Position numbers and translations under genes: made by a program. DNA of 8,447 nt from CAYLNH01 sp964384625 (GTDB taxonomy: Bacteria > Verrucomicrobiota > Lentisphaeria > JABSQK01), in the NCBI GenBank assembly GCA_964384625.1, contig CAYLNH010000301.1:1-8447 (forward strand), in the 5' to 3' direction. Shown here piece by piece: positions 1 through 6,179 of this stretch (the first letter of the stretch is position 1; the number at the start of each line of letters is the position of its first letter). The notes beneath the pieces were generated by a model. The model had not been told where the DNA came from. It searched no databases and was given only the letters and a program-made list of their open reading frames with translations.

Positions 1-48
1 AACTCCTTCGCCAAGGCTTCGGCGCTCAAGAGGGTGCGGGATCTCTAG
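1..48 (+). CDS. 3' end of an unidentified plus-strand gene (partial)
   Basis: Reading from base 1, frame 1 gives NSFAKASALKRVRDL and then a TAG stop at 46-48. Most third positions of these 15 codons are G or C, as in the neighbouring genes, and the peptide looks like an ordinary amphipathic C-terminus. The rest of the gene lies outside the window, so no family can be named. It would converge on the minus-strand sulfatase. Frames 2 and 3 are also open here because of the high GC content, so this call is tentative. Confidence 0.35.
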   Translation, partial: NSFAKASALKRVRDL

Positions 49-79
49 GCGGACCACGAAGGGCAGTAATCGAGGGCTC

Positions 80-134
80 AGGCGCCGCCCCGGAATCACC
101 GCCGGCGCTCGTCCGGCTCACGACTCCGGCGCCT
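80..134. repeat. Nested inverted repeat in a convergent spacer
   Basis: Between the apparent plus-strand gene end (48) and the sulfatase stop (200) there is an 8-bp inverted repeat, AGGCGCCG at 80-87 and CGGCGCCT at 127-134. It encloses a second one, GCCGG at 101-105 and CCGGC at 113-117. Two copies of CCCGGG at 185-190 and 204-209 could also pair around the sulfatase stop codon. Neither structure is followed by a T-run, so a standard intrinsic terminator is not supported. They could still fold in the 3' ends of the converging transcripts. Nothing else is visible in 49-199. Confidence 0.3.
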
Positions 135-199
135 CATGGCCCTGTCCGAAGCCGAATCGGAACGGCACATCAGGTTGCGCACGCCCCGGGCGTATCGCC

Positions 200-1735
200 T
201 TATCCCGGGTAATCGCCGAAGATATCCTGCGGTTTTTCGGCGATGACCTCCGGGGCATAGAGGGTGTCGTCGGCGTTGACCACGCGGCCGTCGGGCAGGA
301 TGTAATGGTTTTCGCTGCTGAGCCGCGGCAGCCGCGGATATTTATCGTGGAGATCGCCGTCCCGTTCTTCGCGTTCGCGTTCGGCGGCATCGAAGTCAAT
401 CGAGTCATTGGCGAACTGCTGGAGTTCGGCAAGGACCTCCCGGGCCTCTTCCGGCACGCCGCGCGACAGCAGGTTGTGCTGTTCGTGCGGGTCGTTTTTG
501 AGATCGAAAAACAGCGGGTCGGCGGCGCGGAAGCGAACGTACTTGTAGTCGCCGAGACGGATGGAACGGAACTCCGTGCCGGCGCCCCAGCGCGGCGTCA
601 GGGCGTCGGTAAAGACCGGCCGGGATTCGGGTTCGCCGGCGCCGCGGACGACGGCGGACAGATCAACTCCATCGAGACCGTCCGGCGCCGGGGCGTCGGC
701 CAGGCCGCACAACGTCGGAAACAGATCCAGCAGCGCCACGGGCGTGCTGCAGCGGATCGGCGGTTTGTCGCCGCGCCGCTGTTCCGGCGTCGAGATGATG
801 AACGGCACGCGGGTGCAGCCCTCGAACCAGCCGTTCTTCCACCACATGCCGTGTTCGCCGGCCATCTCGCCGTGGTCCGTGGTGTAGACGATGACCGTGT
901 CTTCGAGGAAACCGGCGGCTCCCAGGTTGTTCAGCATGTCGCCGATCATCTCGTCAAGATAGCTGACGCAGGCGAAGTAGCCGCCGCGGGCGCGCATGCA
1001 TTCGTCGGGCTCGATCTCCTCGGTCTTGAAGCCGCGGCGCATGCCGACGCTCATCGGGTGGTCCCAGGCGTCGCCGCCGGCGGGGACCATCGGCTTGGAG
1101 ATCGTGTCCGGGGCGTAGCGGTCGATCCAGCGTTTTGGGGCAGTCAGCGGGAAGTGCGGCCGACTGAAGGACGCGCACAGGAACCACGGCTGCTCCGGGT
1201 TCGCGTGGCGCTGCTCGCGCAGCCAGGCCAGGGATTCCTCGGCGATGACCCGCTCCTGCATGCGGCTCTCCGGAATCGTGGTGACGCCGACGGCGGCGCC
1301 GCAGGTGCGCTCGCGCATCCCCTTCTGCGGCGCGTCAATCGGCTCCCATTGGTGGCCGGTGTGGCCGGTCAGGTCGCCGTAAGGCCGGTGCTGGAAGCCG
1401 ACGAACTGCTGATTGCCGCCCAAATGCATCTTGCCGACCAGGCAGGTGGCATAACCGGCGTCGGCCAGGGCCTTCGGAATGGTGTCGAGCTCCGGACGCA
1501 GGACGGAGTTGTTGCTCCAGGCGCCGCTCTTGCGGACTTCTTTGCCGCAGAGCAGGGAAATGCGGCTGGGCGTACACAGCGGCATCTGGCAGTAGGCATT
1601 GTTAAACACCGTACCTTGCGCGGCGAGTTGGTCGAAGGTTGGGGTTTCGATATCGGCTTCACCGCCTTCGGCTTCGGAGACGTGGCCCATAAACCGGAAG
1701 CTGTGTTCGTCACTGAGAAGGAATAGAATGTTCAT
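200..1735 (-). CDS. Formylglycine-dependent sulfatase (alkaline phosphatase superfamily)
   Basis: This 511-residue type I sulfatase would hydrolyse a sulfate ester. The substrate cannot be read from the sequence. The protein opens on the first beta-strand, LLSDEHS (D9, E10 as metal ligands). It carries the C-x-P-x-R signature CTPSR at 54-58, in which C54 would be converted to formylglycine. Further active-site motifs are GKMH (101-104), RPHFP (192-196) and TTDHGE (285-290, D287/H288 for metal), with K300 just after. The C-terminal region has the usual YKYVRF and FFDLKNDPHEQHNL segments (about 397-422). No signal peptide or lipobox is visible, so a cytoplasmic enzyme acting on imported substrate is likely. 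The frame stays open upstream to 2035, but that stretch lies inside the IclR gene and is low-complexity Arg/Pro. The ATG at 1735, where sulfatase homology begins, is therefore preferred. It has no Shine-Dalgarno; a heptad repeat occupies that place. It lies 47 bases downstream of the IclR gene, probably in one transcript. Confidence 0.95.
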   Translation of the reverse strand: MNILFLLSDEHSFRFMGHVSEAEGGEADIETPTFDQLAAQGTVFNNAYCQMPLCTPSRISLLCGKEVRKSGAWSNNSVLRPELDTIPKALADAGYATCLVGKMHLGGNQQFVGFQHRPYGDLTGHTGHQWEPIDAPQKGMRERTCGAAVGVTTIPESRMQERVIAEESLAWLREQRHANPEQPWFLCASFSRPHFPLTAPKRWIDRYAPDTISKPMVPAGGDAWDHPMSVGMRRGFKTEEIEPDECMRARGGYFACVSYLDEMIGDMLNNLGAAGFLEDTVIVYTTDHGEMAGEHGMWWKNGWFEGCTRVPFIISTPEQRRGDKPPIRCSTPVALLDLFPTLCGLADAPAPDGLDGVDLSAVVRGAGEPESRPVFTDALTPRWGAGTEFRSIRLGDYKYVRFRAADPLFFDLKNDPHEQHNLLSRGVPEEAREVLAELQQFANDSIDFDAAEREREERDGDLHDKYPRLPRLSSENHYILPDGRVVNADDTLYAPEVIAEKPQDIFGDYPG

Positions 1736-1738
1736 GGT

Positions 1739-1780
1739 AGTGGGTCGTGGATAGTGAGTAGTGGATGGTGAATCGTGGGT
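1739..1780 (-). repeat. Degenerate 7-bp tandem repeat before the sulfatase start
   Basis: Read on the minus strand, six consecutive heptamers fit the pattern A-Y-Y-C-A-C-N: ACCCACG, ATTCACC, ATCCACT, ACTCACT, ATCCACG, ACCCACT. A partial unit ACC (1738-1736) then abuts the ATG at 1735. The array fills nearly all the 47 bases between the IclR stop (1783) and the sulfatase start. As RNA it would be A/C-rich, poor in G and largely unstructured, with no Shine-Dalgarno. Heptanucleotide short tandem repeats are known from cyanobacteria and some other bacteria; any family link here is inference. Confidence 0.85.
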
Positions 1781-1782
1781 AA

Positions 1783-2553
1783 TCAGCTTGCTCCTGCGTG
1801 GGGGGCCTGGAGAAGTTCGGCGCGTCGGGCAAGCTGCCTGCCGAGGTCGATCAGGAGGTCCCTGGCGCGGTCGTGGAATCCTTCTTCGCCGTCCAGCCGG
1901 GCGGCCGGAAAGGCAATCGCCAGAACCGCGATGACCCCGCCGCCCGAACGGATGGGAACGGCCAGACGCCCGCTCCACGGACTGATATAGCCGGGGTCGT
2001 CCATAAAATCCGCGGCCAGCGTCTGCTGCACCCAATCCTCAAGGAACTCCCGGGATTTCGGCAGGCCCCGGGCACCGACACGGTCCGGGTAGTAGGCATC
2101 GCTCCGGAGCGTCGCGGTTGAGGCGAAGAACATCGAACCCATCTTGGTGACGTCCAGCGGGAACGACCTGCCGGGTTGACCCGACGACGGACTGGCGGGG
2201 TCCAGACGGCGGTCGAGGCAGGTGATGTTGCCGTCCGGCGCGGCGAACAGCGACGAGGTCACCTGCAGTTCCTGATTCAGTTGGTCGAGCAGCGGCTGCG
2301 CGAGGTCGGTGATGCTGGTCGGCTGCGGGGCGGCACGACCCCAGAGCGCCACTTTCTCGGTGAGGGCGTAGCGGTTGTCGCCGGTTTTGCGCAAGGCGCC
2401 GGCGGCGACCAGCAACTGCAGGATGCGCGACACGGTACTCTGGCTGATGCCGCCGAGGGCGGCGCGCAACTGCTTGAACCGCAGCGGTCCGCCGGCCTCG
2501 GCAACGGCGTCGAGGACCACAACAGCGCGTTCAATTCCGGTTTGGCTCTTCAT
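1783..2553 (-). CDS. IclR-family transcriptional regulator
   Basis: This 256-residue protein has the usual IclR length and layout. An N-terminal winged helix-turn-helix spans about 5-75: helix near LRFKQLRAAL, recognition helix in ISQSTVSRILQLL, and wing at LRKTGDNRYALTEK. A C-terminal effector-binding domain spans about 85-245, with family-like segments at LAQPLLDQLNQEL, the KMGSMFFASTA region, and WSGRLAVPIRSGGGVIAVLAIAFPAARL. It should bind DNA as a dimer or tetramer and respond to a small metabolite. Its position directly upstream of the sulfatase suggests it controls sulfated-substrate use and itself. The start ATG at 2553 has no clear Shine-Dalgarno, but it sits about 29 bases from a plausible -10 and gives the normal IclR N-terminus. 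The ligand is unknown. Confidence 0.92.
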   Translation of the reverse strand: MKSQTGIERAVVVLDAVAEAGGPLRFKQLRAALGGISQSTVSRILQLLVAAGALRKTGDNRYALTEKVALWGRAAPQPTSITDLAQPLLDQLNQELQVTSSLFAAPDGNITCLDRRLDPASPSSGQPGRSFPLDVTKMGSMFFASTATLRSDAYYPDRVGARGLPKSREFLEDWVQQTLAADFMDDPGYISPWSGRLAVPIRSGGGVIAVLAIAFPAARLDGEEGFHDRARDLLIDLGRQLARRAELLQAPHAGAS

Positions 2554-2560
2554 GATTTAG

Positions 2561-2594
2561 TACGCATTAAGCAATCAGGGTTTTAAATTACGCA
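2561..2594. promoter_or_regulatory. TACGCA direct repeats around the IclR promoter (possible operator)
   Basis: The hexamer TACGCA occurs at 2561-2566 and again at 2589-2594. The copies are 28 bp apart and flank the proposed -10 of the IclR gene. Repeated sites on one face of the helix, overlapping the promoter, would suit autoregulation by a multimeric regulator. Hexamers recur by chance, so this is weak evidence. Confidence 0.2.
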
Positions 2595-2611
2595 CCAAAC
2601 CAGAAAGTCAA
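2582..2611 (-). promoter_or_regulatory. Probable sigma70-type promoter of the IclR-sulfatase unit
   Basis: On the minus strand TTGACT (2611-2606; five of six to TTGACA) is followed, after an 18-bp spacer, by TTTAAA (2587-2582; four of six to TATAAT). Transcription would start about 20 bases upstream of the ATG at 2553. The site lies in a locally AT-rich patch in otherwise GC-rich DNA. TAATTT with a 15-bp spacer is an alternative -10. Confidence 0.5.
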
Positions 2612-2696
2612 GGGGGGAGCCCTGAAAAGAGGCCGAAATCGTCAAGCACAGCCGCCGCTGGGCCGGGTTTCCCTCTCGGTCGGAGTCATTCACGTC

Positions 2697-2774
2697 ATGC
2701 GTCAGTGACGGTTTGCAGCGTCTGCCGGCGGCAGGAAGGCAACATGCGGGGGCCACTGCCTGTGACTGACGCAT
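2697..2774. repeat. 78-bp inverted-repeat structure upstream of the IclR gene
   Basis: ATGCGTCAGT at 2697-2706 and ACTGACGCAT at 2765-2774 form a perfect 10-bp inverted repeat. Inside it is a smaller hairpin, CTGCC-GGC-GGCAG near 2722-2734. Just outside each arm is a copy of GTCATTCAC in the same orientation (2685-2693 and 2777-2785). No open reading frame with coding character covers it. It could be a paired operator far upstream of the IclR promoter, a degraded insertion, or a structured RNA; the sequence does not decide. Confidence 0.45.
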
Positions 2775-2818
2775 TGGTCATTCACCCATCGGGATTGCCT
2801 GTGGTGAAACACTGCTTA

Positions 2819-2995
2819 GGGCCTGCGCAAAAATAACTTGGTGCTTTGTATCCCAATTGTTTCACTTGGCCGGGGCATTTTTGGCTCTCAGTTTCGTTAT
2901 TCAATCCTCACGTAGCTCGCTACGATCGTCAATCATGCCTGCCCGAGAGCCCAAACTGCTCCCGGCAAAACACCAACTAATTTCTGCGCAGGCCC
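2819..2995. mobile_element. 177-bp imperfect palindrome with 3-bp flanking repeat (MITE-like or structured RNA)
   Basis: The ends are a perfect 11-bp inverted repeat, GGGCCTGCGCA (2819-2829) and TGCGCAGGCCC (2985-2995), flanked by TTA on both sides (2816-2818 and 2996-2998), as a target duplication would be. Pairing continues inward with few mismatches: 2831-2848 with 2966-2983, then 2870-2889 with 2945-2965. A bulge of about 21 bases (2849-2869) occurs only on the left arm. The centre is a hairpin CGTAGC-TC-GCTACG (2911-2924) flanked at equal 4-bp spacing by TCAATC (2901-2906 and 2929-2934). In all roughly 50 base pairs can form. There is no transposase frame inside, so it could move only with help from elsewhere. 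A non-coding RNA or a transcript-end structure for gcvPA is the alternative. The palindrome is directly visible; its mobility is inferred. Confidence 0.6.
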
Positions 2996-2998
2996 TTA

Positions 2999-3155
2999 GA
3001 GCGTTGGACGCACCGGCGTCGTCACCCGGGTTAGGCCGGCGGCCAACGGCCTGGCGGTCCGCAGGAATCGATTCGGAACGGCTGGACGTGCCATGCATCG
3101 GCCCGCCGGGCCTCGGAGTAGGATGCCGTGCCGCCGGTCCGGGCGCCGCGGCAGG
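2999..3155. other. GC-rich spacer after gcvPA, no gene
   Basis: Minus-strand translation directly downstream of the gcvPA stop gives an Arg/Pro/Gly-rich string with no similarity to the start of gcvPB. Short GC-rich hairpins are possible, for example GGCCC-GCC-GGGCC near 3101-3113 and GACGC-ACCG-GCGTC near 3007-3020. None has a T-run, so no intrinsic terminator is called. With 2554-2998 this makes a 602-base gene-free stretch. Confidence 0.5.
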
Positions 3156-4505
3156 TTACCGGCGCAGGCAGGCTTCGAGGCCGACGGCCAGGCCGCGGAT
3201 TTCTTCGCGGGTGCGTTTCTCGGTCACCGCGACCTTCAGGTCGTTGCGGCGATTGCGATAGTAGCGTCCGAGGGGGAAACCGGCGGCATAGCCTTTATCG
3301 ATCATACGGCCGACCAATGTCCCGGCGTCGATGGGCAGGCGCACAACGAATTCGTTGAAGAAGCTGCCTTGTTCCACGGGTTCAACGCCGTCGATGGCCA
3401 GGAGCTGCTGCCGGCAGTAGCAGGCCTTGGCGGCGCAGGTCTTGCCCAGTTCGACAAAGCCCTCCTTCCCGATACAGGACAGATAGGTCACAGCCGCCAG
3501 AGCACAGAGGCCTTCGTTGGTGCAGATATTGCTTGTCGCCTTCTGCCGGCGGATGTGTTGTTCCCGGGCCTGCAGGGTCAGCACGAAGCCGTCTTTACCG
3601 TCGAGATCTTTGGTCCGGCCGCAGATACGTCCGGGCATATTCCGCACGATCTTCTCGCGGCAGGCGATGAAGCCGAGGTAGGGCCCGCCGAAATTAAGGC
3701 TGAGGCCGAGGGCCTGGCCTTCGCCGGTGACGATATCGAAGCCCATGTCGCCTGGCGTCCGGCAAATGGACAGGGCGGTCGGATAGGAACTGCAGGCGCA
3801 GGTGATCTTCTTACTCTGAGCGAGTTTAACCACCTGAGTCCAGTCTTCCACCGTGCCGAAGACATTCGGATACTGGACCAGCAGGACGGCGGTGTCTTCA
3901 TCCAGCAATTCGCCCAGCTGCTCCATATCGGTAGCGGTGGCGAATCGGGGGGTCTCGGAGATGACCAGTTCGACGTCGAGGTTCTGGCTGTAGCAGCGGA
4001 TCATCTCGCGATAGATCGGTGATACGGTGCCGGCGAGGACGGCCTTGCGCCGTTTGCCGCGACTGATTCGTACGCCCATCATCATGGCCTCAAACAGGGC
4101 GGTACCGCCGTCATACAGCGAGGCGTTGGCCACATCCATCTCCGTCAGGCGGCAGATGGCCGACTGGTATTCGTAGACGGCCTGGAGCGTGCCCTGCGAA
4201 GCTTCCGGCTGGTACGGCGTGTAGGAGGTGTAGAATTCACCGCGGCCGATGATCTCGTTGACTGCCGCGGGGATGAAGTGGTCGTAGAAACCGCTGCCGA
4301 TGAAACAGACCAGGTCGTGGGCGTTCTTGTCGGCGAGGCCGGCGAGGTACTGGGTCACCTCGTACTCGCTCAGCCCCTCCGGGAGGTTCAACTCCGGTTT
4401 GGGGTTGGTGACGCCGGCGGCAGTCCACAGTTGATCCATGCTGCCGACGCCGATGGCGGCAAGCATCTCACGGCGGTCATCGTCTGTATTGGCGATATAG
4501 GGCAT
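3156..4505 (-). CDS. gcvPA: Glycine dehydrogenase (decarboxylating) subunit 1
   Basis: This is the N-terminal half-type P-protein of the glycine cleavage system. With subunit 2 it decarboxylates glycine and passes the aminomethyl group to the lipoyl arm of GcvH in the cytoplasm. The 449-residue length matches stand-alone subunit 1. It opens with the family-typical MPYIANTDDDRREMLAAIGV. It then has IGSGFYDHFIPAAVNEI (69-85), YTSYTPYQPEASQGTLQA (92-109), ANASLYDGGTA (126-136), a GEGQALGLSLNFGGPYLG block, and ATSNICTNEGLCAL further on. Subunit 1 does not carry the PLP-binding lysine; that is on subunit 2 (gcvPB). The start ATG overlaps the gcvH stop by one base (TGATG), so translation is probably coupled. 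No gcvPB follows, which is unusual since the A and B genes are normally adjacent. Confidence 0.95.
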   Translation of the reverse strand: MPYIANTDDDRREMLAAIGVGSMDQLWTAAGVTNPKPELNLPEGLSEYEVTQYLAGLADKNAHDLVCFIGSGFYDHFIPAAVNEIIGRGEFYTSYTPYQPEASQGTLQAVYEYQSAICRLTEMDVANASLYDGGTALFEAMMMGVRISRGKRRKAVLAGTVSPIYREMIRCYSQNLDVELVISETPRFATATDMEQLGELLDEDTAVLLVQYPNVFGTVEDWTQVVKLAQSKKITCACSSYPTALSICRTPGDMGFDIVTGEGQALGLSLNFGGPYLGFIACREKIVRNMPGRICGRTKDLDGKDGFVLTLQAREQHIRRQKATSNICTNEGLCALAAVTYLSCIGKEGFVELGKTCAAKACYCRQQLLAIDGVEPVEQGSFFNEFVVRLPIDAGTLVGRMIDKGYAAGFPLGRYYRNRRNDLKVAVTEKRTREEIRGLAVGLEACLRR

Positions 4506-4870
4506 CAGCTCGCCGTGAACTCGGCGTACTCCTCATCGGTCATAAGCGCTTCCAGGTCGTCAGCGTTGAAGCCGGACAACTTGCAGATCCAGCCGTCGCC
4601 TTCCGGCGATTCATTGATGACTTCCGGCGCATCCTCGAGTTCGGAGTTGACCTCCGCCACATCCCCGGTGATCGGGCTGTAAATGTCAGCGGCGGCTTTG
4701 ACGGATTCGACGACGCCGATGGGGTCGCCCTGTTCGATATGAGCCGTAAGTTCGGGCAATTCGACGAAGGTGATGTCCCCCAGCTCACCGGCGGCGTGCT
4801 CGGTGATGCCGACCACAGCCAGATCGTCCTTGATTTCAATCCACTCATGCTCTTTCGTGAAGCGTTTCAT
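4505..4870 (-). CDS. gcvH: Glycine cleavage system H protein
   Basis: This small lipoyl carrier (121 residues) shuttles the aminomethyl intermediate from the P-protein to GcvT and returns reduced lipoamide to dihydrolipoyl dehydrogenase. It starts MKRFTKEHEWIEI, as H-proteins do. GITEHAAGELGDITFVELPE covers residues 21-40. The lipoylation motif is GVVESVKAAADIYSPITG, with K58 as the modified lysine. The C-terminal part has the usual ESPEGDGWICKL. The frame stays open for 17 codons upstream, but the ATG at 4870 is chosen because homology begins there and a strong AGGAGG (4888-4883) lies just upstream. The 12-base spacing from AGGAGG to the ATG is rather long. It lies 114 bases after gcvT and overlaps gcvPA by one base. 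Confidence 0.96.
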   Translation of the reverse strand: MKRFTKEHEWIEIKDDLAVVGITEHAAGELGDITFVELPELTAHIEQGDPIGVVESVKAAADIYSPITGDVAEVNSELEDAPEVINESPEGDGWICKLSGFNADDLEALMTDEEYAEFTAS

Positions 4871-4882
4871 TCCGAGTGATAT

Positions 4883-4888
4883 CCTCCT
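4883..4888 (-). promoter_or_regulatory. Shine-Dalgarno for gcvH
   Basis: A perfect AGGAGG on the minus strand, 12 bases before the ATG at 4870. It decides the start, because the alternative ATG codons at 4921 and 4891 lie upstream of it. It is the strongest ribosome binding site in the window. Confidence 0.75.
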
Positions 4889-4951
4889 CATGGATGTTGC
4901 CGTTGCGAGATTACTCCGCACAATACCGAGCCGCTTTGCCTTCGCAAGTTT

Positions 4952-4984
4952 GTTTGCCGGGAATTTTAGCGGGCGTCGGCAAAC
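4952..4984 (-). repeat. Intercistronic stem-loop between gcvT and gcvH
   Basis: Immediately after the gcvT stop codon the minus strand reads GTTTGCCG (4984-4977), a 17-base loop, then CGGCAAAC (4959-4952): a perfect 8-bp stem. It is not followed by a T-run, so termination is unlikely. A structure here could stabilise the 3' end of the gcvT message or be a processing site that sets different levels of GcvT and GcvH. The function is inferred from position only. Confidence 0.45.
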
Positions 4985-6067
4985 TCATTTCCGGGCCGTG
5001 CCGTCGCGATAAAACGGCAGGGCCGAAACGGTTGCGGACAGGGGCTTGCGGGCCCCCTGAAGTTGTGCCCGGGCGCCGACGTCGACGCTGTCGGGCCGGA
5101 CATAAGCCAGGGCGACGGCCGCGCCGACACTGGGAGCGAAAGAACCGGACGTGACCTCGCCGAGGTCGTTGCCGTCCGGGTCGCAGACGCGATCGTGGGC
5201 TCGCGCCGCCCGTCGGCCGTCGAGGGTCAGACCGACGAGTTCCCGGCGCGGCTCCCGCCGCAGCGCGGCTTGTCCGACAAAATCGTGATCGAGGTCGAGG
5301 AAGCGGCCGAAGCCGGCCTCGACGGGCGTGGTGTTTTCGTCGAGCTCGTGGCCGTAGAGCGGCAGGGCGAGTTCGAGCCGCAAGGTATCGCGGGCGCCCA
5401 GTCCCGCCGGTTCCACGTTCGGCAGCCCGCTCAGGAGGTCCCAGATCCGGTCGGCGTGAGCGGCGTCGAAATAGAACTCCAGACCGCGTTCGCCGGTGTA
5501 GCCGGTGCGGCTGATCAACATCGGAACGTCGGCGATCGTCACGCGGCGGGCCCGGTAGTACCGCGGCAGATCGGCCGCTTCCAGACCGATCCCGGCCACC
5601 ACAGCCAGGGCCTCCGGCCCCTGCAGATCCAGCTTCGCGGTCGCCGCCGATTCGTTGGTCAAACGGATAGCCGCCGGCAGGTGGCGGCGCAGGTGGTCGA
5701 AGTCGTTGTCCTGGGTCGACGCGTTGACGACGATGTAGTACTCATCGCCGTCGAGGCGATAGACGATGATGTCGTCGATCACGCCGCCCTGCTCATTGGT
5801 CAGGAAGTTATAGCGGCAGGTCCAGGGCTTCTGGGTACTCGCGCGGCGCGGGAGAACGGCGTCGAGGGCGGCGCCGGCAGCGGCGCCCTGCACCCGAAAC
5901 TGGCCCATGTGGCTGCAGTCAAACAGCGAGACCGCGGTGCGCGTGTGTTCGTGCTCGGCAATGATACCGCGGTATTGCACCGGCATCTCCCAGCCGCCAA
6001 ACTCGATTAGCCGGGCGCCGGCCGCCTGGTGCCTGGCGAAAAACGGTGTCCGTAACAATTTGCTCAT
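4985..6067 (-). CDS. gcvT: Aminomethyltransferase (glycine cleavage T protein)
   Basis: The T-protein takes the aminomethyl group from GcvH, releases ammonia and makes 5,10-methylenetetrahydrofolate. The 360 residues match the family length. Visible motifs include LIEFGGWEMPVQY (20-32), LFDCSHMGQFRVQG (48-61) and NEQGGVIDDIIVYR (91-104), where the D98/D99 pair includes the expected catalytic aspartate. RTGYTGERGLEFYF (187-200), GLGARDTLRLE (222-232), the ENTTPVEAGFGRFL stretch (244-257), TSGSFAPS (306-313) and the final ALPFYRDG follow in the normal order. The start is the first possible one, since an in-frame TAG directly precedes the ATG. The ribosome site is weak (GGAATGA). It is first in the operon gcvT-gcvH-gcvPA, behind a strong promoter at 6117-6145. 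The roughly 43-base leader is too short for a glycine riboswitch. Confidence 0.96.
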   Translation of the reverse strand: MSKLLRTPFFARHQAAGARLIEFGGWEMPVQYRGIIAEHEHTRTAVSLFDCSHMGQFRVQGAAAGAALDAVLPRRASTQKPWTCRYNFLTNEQGGVIDDIIVYRLDGDEYYIVVNASTQDNDFDHLRRHLPAAIRLTNESAATAKLDLQGPEALAVVAGIGLEAADLPRYYRARRVTIADVPMLISRTGYTGERGLEFYFDAAHADRIWDLLSGLPNVEPAGLGARDTLRLELALPLYGHELDENTTPVEAGFGRFLDLDHDFVGQAALRREPRRELVGLTLDGRRAARAHDRVCDPDGNDLGEVTSGSFAPSVGAAVALAYVRPDSVDVGARAQLQGARKPLSATVSALPFYRDGTARK

Positions 6068-6116
6068 CTATATCATTCCATCTGCAGTTCATCTTGATCG
6101 ATGTCAGCCGGCCTGA

Positions 6117-6145
6117 CTTATATGGGTGAGCGGCGGAACTGTCAA
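6117..6145 (-). promoter_or_regulatory. Sigma70-type promoter of the gcv operon
   Basis: On the minus strand a perfect TTGACA (6145-6140) is followed by a 17-bp spacer and TATAAG (6122-6117; five of six). Predicted transcription start is near 6110, giving a leader of about 43 bases before gcvT. It is the best promoter match in the window. Confidence 0.75.
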
Positions 6146-6161
6146 GCATCCGCCCTGAAAA

Positions 6162-6171
6162 GCGGCGCCGC
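6162..6171. promoter_or_regulatory. Palindrome between divergent -35 boxes
   Basis: GCGGCGCCGC is a perfect 10-bp palindrome lying in the 34 bp between the gcv -35 (6140-6145) and the pseudopilin -35 (6180-6185). A 7-bp direct repeat GCATCCG begins at about 6146 and at about 6182, on either side of it. The placement suits a shared operator, but GC-rich palindromes arise readily in this DNA. Confidence 0.25.
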
Positions 6172-6179
6172 GGCAAGCC

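Noticed and set aside
305..1726. 473-codon plus-strand open frame opposite the sulfatase
   Set aside because: It is antisense to a gene with clear catalytic motifs; its Ala/Gly/Val/Arg-rich composition is typical of a GC-rich shadow frame.
1739..1780. CRISPR array
   Set aside because: The units are contiguous 7-mers without spacers.
1736..2035. N-terminal extension of the sulfatase to an ATG at 2035
   Set aside because: It overlaps the IclR gene, is rich in Arg/Pro/Gly without sulfatase similarity, and passes through the heptad repeat.
2815..2999. Integron attC site
   Set aside because: The palindrome is of suitable size, but its ends lack the RYYYAAC/GTTRRRY core sites and no integrase or cassette genes are nearby.
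2999..3155. Degraded gcvPB remnant
   Set aside because: The minus-strand frame directly after the gcvPA stop shows no subunit 2 motif, and I saw no trace of the PLP-lysine region.
2857..3261. Small plus-strand gene spanning the palindrome (134 codons)
   Set aside because: The frame crosses both palindrome arms and runs into the 3' end of gcvPA antisense; no ribosome site or domain is visible.
3093..4022. Long plus-strand frame opposite gcvPA
   Set aside because: It is an antisense shadow with no recognisable domain and no ribosome site.
5063..6010. Long plus-strand frame opposite gcvT
   Set aside because: It is an antisense shadow of a well-supported gene.
6068..6116. Glycine riboswitch in the gcv leader
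   Set aside because: The predicted leader is about 43 bases, much shorter than one glycine aptamer, and lacks its conserved core.
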